A DNA stretch of 64,000 nucleotides from Pirellulales bacterium (GTDB lineage: Bacteria > Planctomycetota > Planctomycetia > Pirellulales > JALHPA01), in the NCBI GenBank assembly GCA_033762255.1, contig JANRLT010000036.1, forward strand, positions 44,401-108,400. The letters are read 5' to 3'. Shown here piece after piece: positions 1 to 10,846 of this stretch. The stretch's first letter is position 1. Every line of letters starts with the position of its first letter. The notes beneath the pieces were generated by a model. It made no database searches. It was given only the letters and a program-made list of their open reading frames with translations, and was not told where the DNA came from. A program made the translations under genes and the position numbers.

Positions 1-3000
1 TCTGGACGGCAACGGGCGCCCAGGCGACGCCGGGGAGGGGGATTTCGCTTTTGCCCTCGAGCGCGGCGGTCAGGACAACGCCCGCCGCGGCCAGTCCCTG
101 CGATAATTTGAGTTCCAGTTGTCCCCGCGCCGCGGCGGACGTTTCGGTCACGAGGCGGGACTTTTGTTCGATGTCGGCGTTGATGAGCGTGATGTTGTGG
201 TCCCGCGTGGCCGCGGCCTGGCCCAGGTCGCTGTCATATTCCGCCTGGGCCAGGCCAGCCTGTGCGGGTTGGCCATTTTGCGCGGGGACCCCCACGATCC
301 GCTGGTATTCCGCCTGGCCTAGATTTGCCTGATGTTGGGCGTAGGGGTTGCCCGCCAGGGCGGGATTGGCGGGGAGGGAGGCGGTAAGATTACGCCACCC
401 GGTCGCCAGATCAATGGCCAGGTCGCGCTCCTCGGCGAAAATAGTCGCGAGCGTGGCATAGTACTGTTGATTCTGTTCCAGTCGGGCTTGCCACTCGCCC
501 CCGGGCGTGTTGGGTTGTGGATTGGTCCCCTTCAGAAACGCCTGTTGCTGGTCGCGGTGCTTTTGCAACAGACCCGAGGCAAGATCATATTCCAAATTGA
601 CCTGGCCCTGGAGTAAATCGAACCTGGCCCGACCCTCTGCCTGGAGAAACGCGGCCCGGGCATCGGTCAGCGCCGCCCCCCGGCGGTCGTCATGATTTTG
701 CAGGTGGTAATAGTAATCATCCGGTGCGAAGGTGAAGGGAAAATAGAGGTATTCGAGTAGCGCCTGGTCATTTGCGGCGTTCTTTTCGGCGCTGGCGACG
801 GCGGCGCGGTATTTTTGGGTAGCGCCGCCACCCGTCCCCGGATCTCCCGCGCTGGGCGTGGCGGCGGGGCTTTGACCGCCACCGCGGAGCGCGGAGACAT
901 AGGTAAATTCCAGTTCCACGCTCCGTTTGACCAGTTCTTCTTGTTTACGCAATGATTCGGCGCGGAATTCCTGTTCCTTGTCCAGGGTTTCGACGCCAAT
1001 CGCGTGGTCTTGGTCGGCTTGCCAGACAGAGAGTGATTTCCAGGCGGCGGCGATGTCGGCGTGGGTTTGCAACGTTTGCGTTTTGGCGGAGCCCCGCACC
1101 CAGGCAAGCCCGGAACTGGACCGGGTCACAAGCAGATTTGTCACCAGTTGCGCGCTGGGGGAAGCCAATTGGGGATCATTATCGAGCGATTGTAACCGCA
1201 ATAATTGTTCGGCGGCCGCGGAATCGAGAAAGTCATAATAGTCGGCCGCGGCCTGGTTGGCGCGGGCGCGTTCCTGTTCCGCGAAGCCGTTACTCACCGT
1301 GCGGCGCTTATCCAGGATAAGCTTTTCGACGCGGGTCTCCTCGGTGGAGGAAGAGAGTCCCGTTGCCAATTCCTGGGCGGCAAGACGCTGCTTTAGATCA
1401 CGCTCGCCGCTAGCCAGCGACAAGATGTTTTCGTCCTCGATTTTTCCTTGTTCAAGGCTGGCCTTTTCCGCGATTGTGTGATTGGCAAGGCTTAAATTCT
1501 TTTGCGCGAGGCGGGTATCGTGGGTAATTTTATAGTGATAACCCAGATAAGATGGATCGGAGGGCAGACTGGCATCGGCGGCGACACGAGCCGCGGCTAT
1601 CTGAATTTCGCGTTCCAGCCGGTCGGGAGCCTGGGGAGGGATCGCGGCTACTTTCAGGTGATGAATTCTAGCGTTGGTGGCCCGGGCGGCGGAGATACCC
1701 GCCGCTAATTGGGCATAGTTGTCACTGCGGGTTTGGATCAGTTCGGCGTATGACGCGCGCGGCCCGGAAAGCGCGGAGGCGTACTCCAGGGAAGTGGATT
1801 CTTGTAATTTGTGCATTTTCATGGCCAGTTCCTCGGCGGCCAGAAGTTGCATTTCGGCATATTCGAATTTAGAGCGCGCGGAGTCCACCTCTAGCTTTTT
1901 GGCTAGCTCACCCAGGGTATTTTGGGCCGAGTCCACCCGTAGTTGGGCGATTTGAGATTCCATTTGTTGGTTGGCGGAGCGGATGCCCTGCTCGGTGGTT
2001 CGCGAGTCGGCCAGGACGTCGAGCTTGTATTCGGCATATTCGTCCGCCAGGCCATTGATCCAAGCTAATTTCGCTTGGGCATATTTGGATTGGAATATCA
2101 AATTGAGGTTCGTGGGATTTGCCGCCAGGGCACTGTTGGCCGCGGTGACTTCACTGGTAACGATCGAGGTGATAAAAGCCCACTCCGCCGCGGCGACATC
2201 CTCCTCGAACGAAGTTTCCGCTTGGCGCGCGATCATACTGTCGACGTAATTGTTTTCGGCGGTATGGAGTTCGTCGAGATAAGTAAGTTCATCCGCGGCG
2301 GAGGCGATCAAATATGCTTTTTGGGCATTACCCAGGGTGTTCGCGGCGGTTTGCGCAGCCGTTTTGACGCTTTGCAGCCAGGTTTGATTGGCGGCTTTGT
2401 TGGCCTCCAAATACCCCTCTCCCGCCTTTGACGCATCCTTAATTCGTGATTTATCAATTTCAGTCAATGCGTCGACATGTTCCGTGAGCGCGGCGCCATA
2501 CGCGGAGACATGATCCAGAAATCCCTGTAGCAGGCCAGGCGTGGCGAGACTCGTGGTTGTGGGCGCGGTGACAAAGTTGGACGCCGCGGTTACGGACAGC
2601 GCCGTGCCGACCATGTACTGGAAGATCGCTTTGGTTCTTAAATCCGCAGTCACCGTGGTGCTGGCCGGGCCCAGCGCGCTTCCCGTTACTTCTTTTGTAC
2701 GGCGGTCCTCGTATTCAAATTCCGCAAGGGGGGATTCTAGACTCTCCCATTCGGCGGCTAGTGCCAGCCAGGCGACATCCGCCGATATTTGGTTTTTGCG
2801 GAATGTGTCGTCCGCCGTTAAATAATCCTTGGTCAAATTCGCGTTTTCGATCTGTACGTTGATCTGCGCCGTTAGCTCCGCGGCATTCTGTTTTAGCACC
2901 CGCTGACGATTGGCGTCGGCCAGGGCGGACGCGCGGATTTTGTCGGCCTGGGCGTTGGCAAACACTTCTTCACGATTTGCTTTTGCGGAAGCCTCGGCCA

Positions 3001-6000
3001 ATAAATAATCATTGTTTGCGCCGCGAAGGTCTTGCTGAAAATCGGCGGCGATCGTTGCGTTCGCGTAATCCAGGGCCGCGGATTGGATGGCGACTGTTTG
3101 GGTCGCGGCGGCATCCGCTAGATCGGCGACCAGGTGGCGTAGCCGGCTGGTTTCCGCGTCAGTCGCGGCATTGGCCCAGGCCCTGACCTGGGCGGGATAC
3201 TCGTGAATGGTGGCCGTGGAGTAAGTGTATTCCAGTTCCGCGATCGTTTCGGAATAATCGCGGATTTTTTCGGCTAGCGCGTTGGCGGATATTTTGGACG
3301 CGTTGGCGATTCCCAACGAATGGGTGTATTGCGCCTGCGCTAGCCCGGTGGTGTGGTTTTTAAGCAAGTCGGCTAAATTCCGCTCACGTTCGGCATGGGT
3401 CGCGGTGATAAGTTCCAGCCGCCCTTGGGGAACATTTACGCCCAAGTCCAATGCCCCCGCAAAGAGGCCGGCGATTTCCAGGTTTGCCATGGCCTTGGCG
3501 ATTTGGATGTTTTTATCCGCCGTCGTCACGGCGTAATCCTTGCCGCGTTGGGAAAGGTATTCCTGATGTTGTTTCCACAATAATCCGCTTGAGGCGGCAA
3601 AATTTTGACGTAAACCGTTTCCGGTGGTTTGGTAGTTTGCTTGAATGTCGCGCACTTGATTTAAAAACAACAGGCCCGCGGGTGTCGTCCAATCGACGTG
3701 ATAGTAGGAATCGTGTTGATTGACTTCAATATCCCGGTCACGATCCTCGTAGAGTTTATCAAGGCTAGATTGAAAGTTTTTCTTAGCGGCGATGAAATCC
3801 GTATAATAGGCCCCGGTATCATCGAGCGTGTCGATGGAATACAAGTAAAGTTCGTGTTCGATGTCCGCTAACGGGCTGGAATTGCCACCGCCCGTCCCCG
3901 AATTAATCGTGTGGAATGTATTGTGGAATGATTCCTGTAGTCCAAACTCAGCCTGGGCGGAGTTTACCTGGATCGACCGGATTTGTTCGGCGTTGGCGGT
4001 GATGGTGGCGGTCATGCCCGCCAGAAATTCGCTAGTCAACCTCGCTTCTTCATACGCCAGGCTGGCGTCCAAGAGGCGTTCATGGCTGTCGAGTTGTTTT
4101 TCGGCGGCGTAGACGTGTTTGACATAGTTTTCCCAAGCTGGCGGATAGTTGTTGTTAGCGGCCCAGGCATCGACTTTTGTGAGGTATGCGTTCCAGACAC
4201 TTGATACAAATGTCGTAAGCGATCCCTGTTCGTTTTGCGAGAAAGTTTGCTTGGCGGCCGCGGATTCCTTGACATAAGCATGTTCCGCAATCCGAATCCT
4301 CTTGTCGCGCGCCGCCGCGTCAATTTGATTTTGCTTTTCAGCCCTAGCGAATTCCAAACTGGTGGGATTACCGCCTTCGAAACGAACCTTGGCGAGTGCG
4401 ATTTTGTGTGATTGATTCAGGGCGGCCAGTTCGCGTTCTAGGGATAGTTTGCGGTCGGTGAGCGCGAGGTCCTGCTCCGCCAGGAGGGCGTTATGCGAGG
4501 TAAAATAGACCTCCTCCAATTCATTTCGCGCGCGAAGGTAATTCACGTGATCGTCAAAATGGATTATTTTATATCCAGAGGATTCCACGAAGTCGTGCCC
4601 GGTGATTCGAGTGTTTCCCAGCAGAGGTATGCTCATCACCGGATGGTTGAGCGCGAACTGAATTCCGCCGAATTGCTGATTGCCATTGAGTTTAAAATCA
4701 ATAAGCGTGTCAGTGGGAGCGAAGTAGTAGGGGATTCTTGGTTCAAAGACGGAACCGTTGACAACGCCATTCTCGCGCCCCAGTTGCTTGAGTTTTCCCT
4801 CTGAAAAGTTAGCCGTGACAATTCGGGGATTATCGATTCCCGCCATGGGAGCTAAGGAGGTAAAAGCGCCGCCGTTGTAACTTTTAGCCTCCAAATTCGA
4901 GAGGTTCTGGACTAGGGTCTTCCGCAATTCGATTTGCTTGACCTGAAATTCGGCGGCTTCGCGATTTGCGTCAACCGATTCCCCCAATTCGGTCAGCAAC
5001 CGTTCGCGTTGCTGACTATACGTCAGATTGATTTCATCCCGCATTCCCTCGGCATGGTTCCTGATTTTTTCCAGGTTCGCTGCATGATTGTTGGCGATCT
5101 GTTTTTTCTCGAACTCGTAATTAGACTCCAGTACTTCCAGTTCGCGAACATTTAAGGCCGTGGCCTCATCAACCAACAAGTTTTGTTCATGGATGACTTT
5201 ATCCGCTTGGCGGGTAACCGGCGCTTGTTGGATGGAGTTTCGCCAGTTCGTGGCCCTCTCGATCACCTCGCTCGCGACGTCCACGACTTCCCTGTATCGG
5301 GCATTGATGATTTCTTTGGCATTGAGATATTTGGCCTCGGCCTGCCTCAAATGCCATGCTTTTGTGACTTCCGCCGATTCCCGTTCGTAGGTCTCCTCGA
5401 TGGTGGCATATTGCAAGTCGCGGAATTTGGACTGGAAATAGCCCAGTAATCCCGGAAATCCGTCACGACCAACCAAAAAATCATGGTTCAAACCGTTATG
5501 GGTTATGTCGGCTTGGCGGTTGATCATGGCGATTGCGTGGGCCGCGTATTGCCCCGCCAGCCAGCCATCAAACTGATTAAATGTTTCCGTAATGTCTTTG
5601 TTAAGCGCAAACCAATCATTACGATGAGTTGTAATGTTATAATCAGGCGTTAGCGAACCAAGGGCATATTTCTCCAAATAAATTTTGATACGACCTGAAA
5701 TAAACAACAGGGGATTGCCTTCAAAGATGACTTTTAGTTCCTCAAAACGCGCCTGTACACGCGCCTGAAGCGAATCATCGCTTTCAATATCTGGCACCAA
5801 GACGGCCTGTTCAAACGGCGCGCGATCGCCCGCGGGAATATCATTCTGAATCAGGTTATTGGCATTCTGGACCGCGTTTCGGTCTCTTTCCCGATCAGCA
5901 ACTAAGTCCTGCATGTCAGTCAGATATTGCTGATAATAAGGCTGAAGAAATGAATTTACGCTGTAACCGCCGTCCCCATTGGCGCCGTAGTGAGAGTTCG

Positions 6001-9000
6001 CGTTGGCAATCTCGTTTTCTAACTCCGTATGATTCAAATCGCGAAAACTGTCGATGCCAAGCAATGATAATTCCGGCAAAGAAAAGTCGGGGCCGTAACC
6101 TTGGTCGGGACCGAACTTTAAGTCCGTGACGATCGGCGCTGGAGGTGTCGGCAACTCGGGGATTTGTGGGATTTTCCAAGGTTCCGGCAAACCGAGGGGA
6201 ATCAGCGATTGTGTCGCCAGGACAGTCGATAAATGTGTGTTGCTGGAGGACATCAAGCCGTTATACGCCGGAACCAAAACATTGTTAATGTAATTCGTCA
6301 AAGCGGTCTGGTATGCGCCGGTGGCCGTCCGCAGGGTTGCGTCCGCGGTGGTGATCAGCGACTGCAAATTACTGGCAATTTCCGTTAGCGAAAATTGCGC
6401 TCCGGTCGTGGCGGCTTTTGCCTGGGTGTTGTACTGCCGGCGCAATTCATCCAATTGATCTTGGACAGAGTGCCCGCCAGTGGCGACGCCGGGCGATTCG
6501 GTGTGTATGAAAGTTACCGTGCTCCATAGCGCCGATTCTTGATCGCGAGGTCGTATACCGATGACAATTCTGCCCAGGGGCAAATCCGCCGGGGCATAGG
6601 TAAACTCGCCATAGGCCGCGAACGTTGCGTCGGCCAGGCCATCTTGATTGGTGTCGACGATTAAATCCACGCTTTGTCCTGCGGCCAGCCCCGTGACTTT
6701 CCCATTTAGCGTGGGTTGGGAAATAAACGGAAACGTTCCCCCTGCGCCAGTTACATTTAAGCTCTCAATTCTTCGCGCGCCGTCCGCGGGTTGGGAGTTT
6801 GGGGCACCGGATACCGTTTGCCAGGCGCTAAATTGATAAGTTAAACCAACTTTTTCGCGTATTCGGAGTTTTAGCGGGATATTCGCGACGGTTTGATATT
6901 GACTGTCTTGAATACGGAACTTTCCCGTGGAGTCGGCAAAGGTCTGGATCTCGGGCTTACCGTCGTTGTTTGTGTCGATTTCAATGGTTTGCCAACCCTT
7001 TTGGGCCTGTTGGGTGATAACTTCCCCCCGAATATCAAGTTGTACCGCCGATCCATTCGCCAGTTGGGATGGAAAAGTAAGGTTATCCGCCCGTAATAAT
7101 TGTGGGGCGACCGTGGCCGCGACCGTGAATGTAAGCGCGCGAGTCACATACATACCCTGACTATCCGTGACACGGATTGTCAAAACTGCCGTACCGGGCA
7201 TTGTCGCGCTGGGTGTGATAGTTAATACGCCCGTTGCGGGATCAATTTGCGGCGCGGAACTAAATATCGCGGAGTTAGAATTACCCGTGATTGCGAAGAG
7301 CAGTTCGGTGTCGGAATCGCGACGGTCGTCAAAATAATGATACAGACTTACTTGTGAAGCGCTGTCACCCGTAGCGGCTATCAGTTTTGGCAACTCAAAG
7401 CTAACTGGGGGAGAACCATTCAACGAAACTTTGAAGTATGCATCCGCGCTTAATCCCACGTCGTTATACGCTCGCACGCGCAACGTGGCCTGGGCGTACG
7501 TATTTGCCTGTAGAAAATTTTGGAATCCTGAAAAATCGCCATTTAAAACCAAACGATCCGTGATCCGATTGACATCCGGTGAAATCGAAACTACCCCAAA
7601 ATGCTCCAGGTGATCGATTTCGAGCACATATCGTAGGATTTGGCTCGGATGGGTAAAGTAATCACGCAGATTCAAAGTAAGGCTGGGGGTGTTTTCCGAT
7701 ATCTCCAGGGGGATCGCATCCCCAGGCGCGAGTCCGCCGGGACCCGTGGCCGACACAATTCGATCCGGGGGCTGGGAACCAAGATAACCGTCCACGGCGG
7801 AATAATCACCGCCATTGACTTGGGCGCTACGGTCATAATCCCCCAGCAATCTGGCGTAATGAGGGGGCAGGACGCTGCCAAAAGCGGAATCAATTGGCGA
7901 GTAATCAGCCCCATCAACTCTAAAATCAAAATTTCCATCTCCGCTATAGGTATAAACCATGATTACATCTTCAGCCCGTAACTCGGATATTCCCGGGAAC
8001 AGAGGGCGGAAATTTAAATTATCCTCAAATGTAATAATCGGCGCGCCGGGACTTGAATCAAAAAATTCATTAAGGAACAGCGCGCCTGCGGTCAAAGCTG
8101 GGTTAATCAAGCCGGGCGCTTCAATAAACATCCCGCCAAAGCTGAGCATATCAAAGACTTTATTAAATACTGTTTGGCCTGCTTGGCTGGACGCGGCCCG
8201 GACGATCAGATTGTTATTCCTCGTATTCAAGAAGCCGTTGTAGACGGTTTCCTCCGGCGTACTGTGTTGTGAATCAATTTCTAAGTCAATTGTGTTCAGC
8301 GCTAGGACTTCATTGCCTCGAAATGCCATTTCCACGATCCCGAATTTATTGATCGTTAGATTGTCCAGATAATCGCTGCCGCCGAGGATCACCTTGGAAA
8401 CGAAAGGACGCCCGGGATCGGCTGGGTTCCCTCTTCCCGCGACAAAAATAGATAATTTGTCCTCGGTCTCGGAATCGGGAGAGGTGGAACAAGCGAAATA
8501 AGAATACCCCTCCAGGTTGCGCCATGTCGTGTTAGCGGGTGTGTGTGCCCAATCGTCGATAAACAGGCTTCCCGAACCATTCTTGGTGACGAGAAATTCG
8601 CCCCCGTTCGATTCCAACTCCAAGGTATGCGATCCTTCGCTGGTTACCACGAATGAAAAATTGCCACGTGTGATTTTTACCGCTCCCAGACCCGAAGTGT
8701 TAACAAAATCGAGGGTGCTTTTTGCGGTTAACTGGACCGCCATGTTGACCGTATCATTCCCAAAAGCGAAACTCTCGAACAGGATGCGATCATTTGTGCT
8801 AACCGAGATAATGTCATTTCCATGTCCTCCGGCAATCGAGTCATTTCCCGGACTCCCCACGATATTGTCATCGCCTCCCCGTCCATCCACTGAAATGTTC
8901 CAGGCCTGCGCATGGCTGCCCGCCAATCCACTTAAATCAATCGTCTCGGAGTCCTCGCTACCCAGTATGACTAAACCCGCCAAAGTGGACGGGTCGAGGG

Positions 9001-9277
9001 GCGTCGGGTCGGTATTTGACTTGGTAATCCATTGTCCGTTCACAAGAAGTGTGGGTGTTGGATTAGAACCCCCAATCGCCAAATGTAGGCTATTATCCGT
9101 GTCCGCCATCCGAATAGTCAGCAGATCATTGACGATCGAGTGGGAGTACATTAAGTGCCGAGGTTCCAGCGATTCCAAAGAGATCCGCCGGGAGAATTTT
9201 TCGCGGCGTGAAATCGCGTTACGGCTAACTGTGACGGCATTAAGCCGCCGACGAAGACTGCAAGGCACGCAAGCCAT
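1..9277 (-). CDS. Giant multidomain secreted protein (C-terminus beyond left edge)
   Basis: Reading the minus strand from ATG at 9277, no stop occurs in frame down to base 1, so at least 3092 residues are present and the end lies outside the window. Near the N-terminus is LESLEPRHLM, the planctomycete extracellular-protein motif. About residues 125-155 hold RTX-like calcium nonapeptides (GRGGDDNIVG, GGHGNDIISV). About residues 440-500 hold a dockerin-like pair (GDGNFDFRVDGADYSPIDSAF split over two lines of similarity; second copy GDYDRSAQVNGGDYSAVDGY). About 610-720 resemble a cadherin/He-PIG domain, followed by two Ig-like units with EF-hand-like DTNNDGKPEIQ and DTNQDGLADATF. From about residue 925 onward the chain is Ala/Glu/Gln-rich and predicted by eye to be alpha-helical coiled coil. 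Probably exported and surface attached or secreted; its actual role is unknown. Upstream in-frame codons give no better ATG before a stop. Confidence 0.85.
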   Translation of the reverse strand, partial: MACVPCSLRRRLNAVTVSRNAISRREKFSRRISLESLEPRHLMYSHSIVNDLLTIRMADTDNSLHLAIGGSNPTPTLLVNGQWITKSNTDPTPLDPSTLAGLVILGSEDSETIDLSGLAGSHAQAWNISVDGRGGDDNIVGSPGNDSIAGGHGNDIISVSTNDRILFESFAFGNDTVNMAVQLTAKSTLDFVNTSGLGAVKITRGNFSFVVTSEGSHTLELESNGGEFLVTKNGSGSLFIDDWAHTPANTTWRNLEGYSYFACSTSPDSETEDKLSIFVAGRGNPADPGRPFVSKVILGGSDYLDNLTINKFGIVEMAFRGNEVLALNTIDLEIDSQHSTPEETVYNGFLNTRNNNLIVRAASSQAGQTVFNKVFDMLSFGGMFIEAPGLINPALTAGALFLNEFFDSSPGAPIITFEDNLNFRPLFPGISELRAEDVIMVYTYSGDGNFDFRVDGADYSPIDSAFGSVLPPHYARLLGDYDRSAQVNGGDYSAVDGYLGSQPPDRIVSATGPGGLAPGDAIPLEISENTPSLTLNLRDYFTHPSQILRYVLEIDHLEHFGVVSISPDVNRITDRLVLNGDFSGFQNFLQANTYAQATLRVRAYNDVGLSADAYFKVSLNGSPPVSFELPKLIAATGDSASQVSLYHYFDDRRDSDTELLFAITGNSNSAIFSSAPQIDPATGVLTITPSATMPGTAVLTIRVTDSQGMYVTRALTFTVAATVAPQLLRADNLTFPSQLANGSAVQLDIRGEVITQQAQKGWQTIEIDTNNDGKPEIQTFADSTGKFRIQDSQYQTVANIPLKLRIREKVGLTYQFSAWQTVSGAPNSQPADGARRIESLNVTGAGGTFPFISQPTLNGKVTGLAAGQSVDLIVDTNQDGLADATFAAYGEFTYAPADLPLGRIVIGIRPRDQESALWSTVTFIHTESPGVATGGHSVQDQLDELRRQYNTQAKAATTGAQFSLTEIASNLQSLITTADATLRTATGAYQTALTNYINNVLVPAYNGLMSSSNTHLSTVLATQSLIPLGLPEPWKIPQIPELPTPPAPIVTDLKFGPDQGYGPDFSLPELSLLGIDSFRDLNHTELENEIANANSHYGANGDGGYSVNSFLQPYYQQYLTDMQDLVADRERDRNAVQNANNLIQNDIPAGDRAPFEQAVLVPDIESDDSLQARVQARFEELKVIFEGNPLLFISGRIKIYLEKYALGSLTPDYNITTHRNDWFALNKDITETFNQFDGWLAGQYAAHAIAMINRQADITHNGLNHDFLVGRDGFPGLLGYFQSKFRDLQYATIEETYERESAEVTKAWHLRQAEAKYLNAKEIINARYREVVDVASEVIERATNWRNSIQQAPVTRQADKVIHEQNLLVDEATALNVRELEVLESNYEFEKKQIANNHAANLEKIRNHAEGMRDEINLTYSQQRERLLTELGESVDANREAAEFQVKQIELRKTLVQNLSNLEAKSYNGGAFTSLAPMAGIDNPRIVTANFSEGKLKQLGRENGVVNGSVFEPRIPYYFAPTDTLIDFKLNGNQQFGGIQFALNHPVMSIPLLGNTRITGHDFVESSGYKIIHFDDHVNYLRARNELEEVYFTSHNALLAEQDLALTDRKLSLERELAALNQSHKIALAKVRFEGGNPTSLEFARAEKQNQIDAAARDKRIRIAEHAYVKESAAAKQTFSQNEQGSLTTFVSSVWNAYLTKVDAWAANNNYPPAWENYVKHVYAAEKQLDSHERLLDASLAYEEARLTSEFLAGMTATITANAEQIRSIQVNSAQAEFGLQESFHNTFHTINSGTGGGNSSPLADIEHELYLYSIDTLDDTGAYYTDFIAAKKNFQSSLDKLYEDRDRDIEVNQHDSYYHVDWTTPAGLLFLNQVRDIQANYQTTGNGLRQNFAASSGLLWKQHQEYLSQRGKDYAVTTADKNIQIAKAMANLEIAGLFAGALDLGVNVPQGRLELITATHAERERNLADLLKNHTTGLAQAQYTHSLGIANASKISANALAEKIRDYSETIAELEYTYSTATIHEYPAQVRAWANAATDAETSRLRHLVADLADAAATQTVAIQSAALDYANATIAADFQQDLRGANNDYLLAEASAKANREEVFANAQADKIRASALADANRQRVLKQNAAELTAQINVQIENANLTKDYLTADDTFRKNQISADVAWLALAAEWESLESPLAEFEYEDRRTKEVTGSALGPASTTVTADLRTKAIFQYMVGTALSVTAASNFVTAPTTTSLATPGLLQGFLDHVSAYGAALTEHVDALTEIDKSRIKDASKAGEGYLEANKAANQTWLQSVKTAAQTAANTLGNAQKAYLIASAADELTYLDELHTAENNYVDSMIARQAETSFEEDVAAAEWAFITSIVTSEVTAANSALAANPTNLNLIFQSKYAQAKLAWINGLADEYAEYKLDVLADSRTTEQGIRSANQQMESQIAQLRVDSAQNTLGELAKKLEVDSARSKFEYAEMQLLAAEELAMKMHKLQESTSLEYASALSGPRASYAELIQTRSDNYAQLAAGISAARATNARIHHLKVAAIPPQAPDRLEREIQIAAARVAADASLPSDPSYLGYHYKITHDTRLAQKNLSLANHTIAEKASLEQGKIEDENILSLASGERDLKQRLAAQELATGLSSSTEETRVEKLILDKRRTVSNGFAEQERARANQAAADYYDFLDSAAAEQLLRLQSLDNDPQLASPSAQLVTNLLVTRSSSGLAWVRGSAKTQTLQTHADIAAAWKSLSVWQADQDHAIGVETLDKEQEFRAESLRKQEELVKRSVELEFTYVSALRGGGQSPAATPSAGDPGTGGGATQKYRAAVASAEKNAANDQALLEYLYFPFTFAPDDYYYHLQNHDDRRGAALTDARAAFLQAEGRARFDLLQGQVNLEYDLASGLLQKHRDQQQAFLKGTNPQPNTPGGEWQARLEQNQQYYATLATIFAEERDLAIDLATGWRNLTASLPANPALAGNPYAQHQANLGQAEYQRIVGVPAQNGQPAQAGLAQAEYDSDLGQAAATRDHNITLINADIEQKSRLVTETSAAARGQLELKLSQGLAAAGVVLTAALEGKSEIPLPGVAWAPVAVQ

Positions 9278-9945
9278 GATGTATGTCCAGCTTCCGTGGC
9301 AAAGTCCACAACTAAAGGAAAGAAACACATGATCGGAGTATCTTCCAACTGACAGAATACCTACTCGCCCGGCATGGCTCGCAATTCCACTATCCCCATA
9401 TCAAACACCGCCGGGGAATCTATCCGCTTTTCAAACTTCGGAAAATAACCATGAATGTTAAAACTGGCCGTGGGTCGTTAACGCATTTTCATTTATTAAT
9501 TTGGAGAAAACTTTGACATTTTAACGCTGTCACACCATGCCGTCAATAAATTACTGGAAAAAGAATTTCATTAAGAACGGACAATTTTCTTGAGTTCCCA
9601 AATCGGGATAACGCTATCCGGGTAAATTCTCGACCGAGCCGGATTAATTAAGGGCCGAAAACACGATCTGCCCGGGCGTAAATGATAAGGCCAAAAATAA
9701 AGAAGCCTGTCAAATCGCCACCAACGGGCTATAGATTCTCAAAATTTATAGACGGGCTAATTTAAGAGTATCACGAGAGAATTTGTGCTCGCGATTAGAT
9801 CGAGAAAACGTTACGTCAGAAACCCCCACTGCAAAATGCGCTGCGACCAAACACGGAATCGGGTAGTTTTACATCGTCAACCGTTCCCGCAACCAGCGTT
9901 TTTCCCAGCAATTCCACAGGTGACGATAAGTGTACATTTGTTTAC
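9278..9945. other. Intergenic region upstream of the giant gene
   Basis: This 668-base stretch lies between the start of the giant minus-strand gene and the tRNA-Ser gene. Open frames here are short and have no recognisable product. It must contain the promoter of the giant gene, but I see no convincing -35/-10 pair on the minus strand. It is relatively AT-rich around 9480-9560. Confidence 0.5.
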
Positions 9946-10031
9946 CGGATGGGGAGGGATTCGAACCCACGGTAGGGGATACCTACAACGGTTTTCAAGA
10001 CCGTCGCCTTAAACCACTCGGCCACCCATCC
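9946..10031 (-). tRNA. tRNA-Ser (anticodon TGA)
   Basis: The minus strand folds as a class II tRNA. The acceptor GGATGGG pairs with CCCATCC, followed by discriminator G (no CCA encoded). The D arm is GCCGAGTGGTTTAAGGC, and the anticodon stem-loop ACGGTCTTGAAAACCGT gives anticodon TGA. A long variable arm (TGTAGGTATCCCCTACC) and a T loop TTCGAAT complete it. The long variable arm and G73 discriminator fit serine. It reads UCN codons, mainly UCA. Confidence 0.95.
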
Positions 10032-10313
10032 TAATCTATCCCTATTATAACTATCTCTTGACTATTCGTCACGCCGAGGTGCGGAGAGGTTCATTATGCG
10101 TGGGCCGCGGGCTTAGCGACAATCGCGGCAAGAAGCCATAAATTGTGGCTTTTACTGAAAAAAATGACGATAATCGTGGCAGTTGTCCCTGGAATGGATT
10201 TTCGTTAAGATAACTGGTCGGTTTAAGTTGCCAAGATTTCCGGTCAAGCTTGGCAATGTCTAATTTCGTATTACCAGACATTACTTTGCAAATTACAAGC
10301 GGAGCCGTAGATC

Positions 10314-10502
10314 ATGGGTGGAATTAGCGATCGTCATCAAGAAATCAAACGCCGCCGTCATCGTCGCCAAAAGATCACGGTCTTTAAGCGTAAACTGGCC
10401 AAAGCCAGCGCGTCGGAAAAAGCGGCCATCGCCGATAAGATCCGTCGGCTGACCCCGGGCGCGGAGCAGGTCATTCTCAATCTGGGCCTGGAAAAGGTGT
10501 AG
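10314..10502 (+). CDS. Small basic DUF6800-like protein
   Basis: Encodes 62 residues, strongly basic in the first half (RHQEIKRRRHRRQK) with a C-terminal KIRRLTPGAEQVI segment. This matches my recollection of the short DUF6800 family found in planctomycetes, whose members share the basic helix and the R-x-L-T-P-G-A motif. The function is unknown; the basic helix suggests nucleic-acid or ribosome contact, which is inference. The ATG follows GGAGCC by about six bases. It stands alone between tRNA-Ser and clpB, which are both on the other strand. Confidence 0.8.
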   Translation: MGGISDRHQEIKRRRHRRQKITVFKRKLAKASASEKAAIADKIRRLTPGAEQVILNLGLEKV

Positions 10503-10846
10503 CGGACTTGCCCCAGCACTATTTTTCTGTGCTGAGTGAGTAACGATCGTAGTTCGGGCTTCCACCCGAAACCGAGGGGACTGATATCTATATTCGCTGG
10601 TCGAACGGGATCAATCGGGCCGTTGGCCTTTCCATTGATTTCTTTCCATTTGCCCAGTTCGACACTGCGCTTGCCACAATTTTCAAAAAATCACGGCTGG
10701 CATAGGTTGGGCCTTTAGCCCGCAAATAATTAAACGCACTTGGCCCACAACTGCTTGAACAATAATCTTCGCATTTTGCGAAGATTTGCAAGGTTGGTAG
10801 TGCGGAGTGGCATCCACGAATTTAGGGCTAAGGACTAAGGTCGGTA
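10503..10846. other. Intergenic region with hairpin after the DUF6800-like gene
   Basis: CAGCAC at 10514-10519 pairs with GTGCTG at 10529-10534, with a T-rich loop, just after the small gene's stop. No T tract follows, so it is only a weak terminator candidate. The rest, between convergent ends of the small gene and clpB, shows no gene or clear site. Confidence 0.35.

Noticed and set aside
51..9332. Many plus-strand ORFs of 60-271 codons across 1-9.3 kb
   Set aside because: They are shadows of the continuous minus-strand frame of the giant gene; their products are Arg/Gly/Ser-rich with no domains.
10069..10281. Minus-strand ORF of 70 codons next to the tRNA
   Set aside because: No ribosome-binding site, no family and odd composition; likely random.
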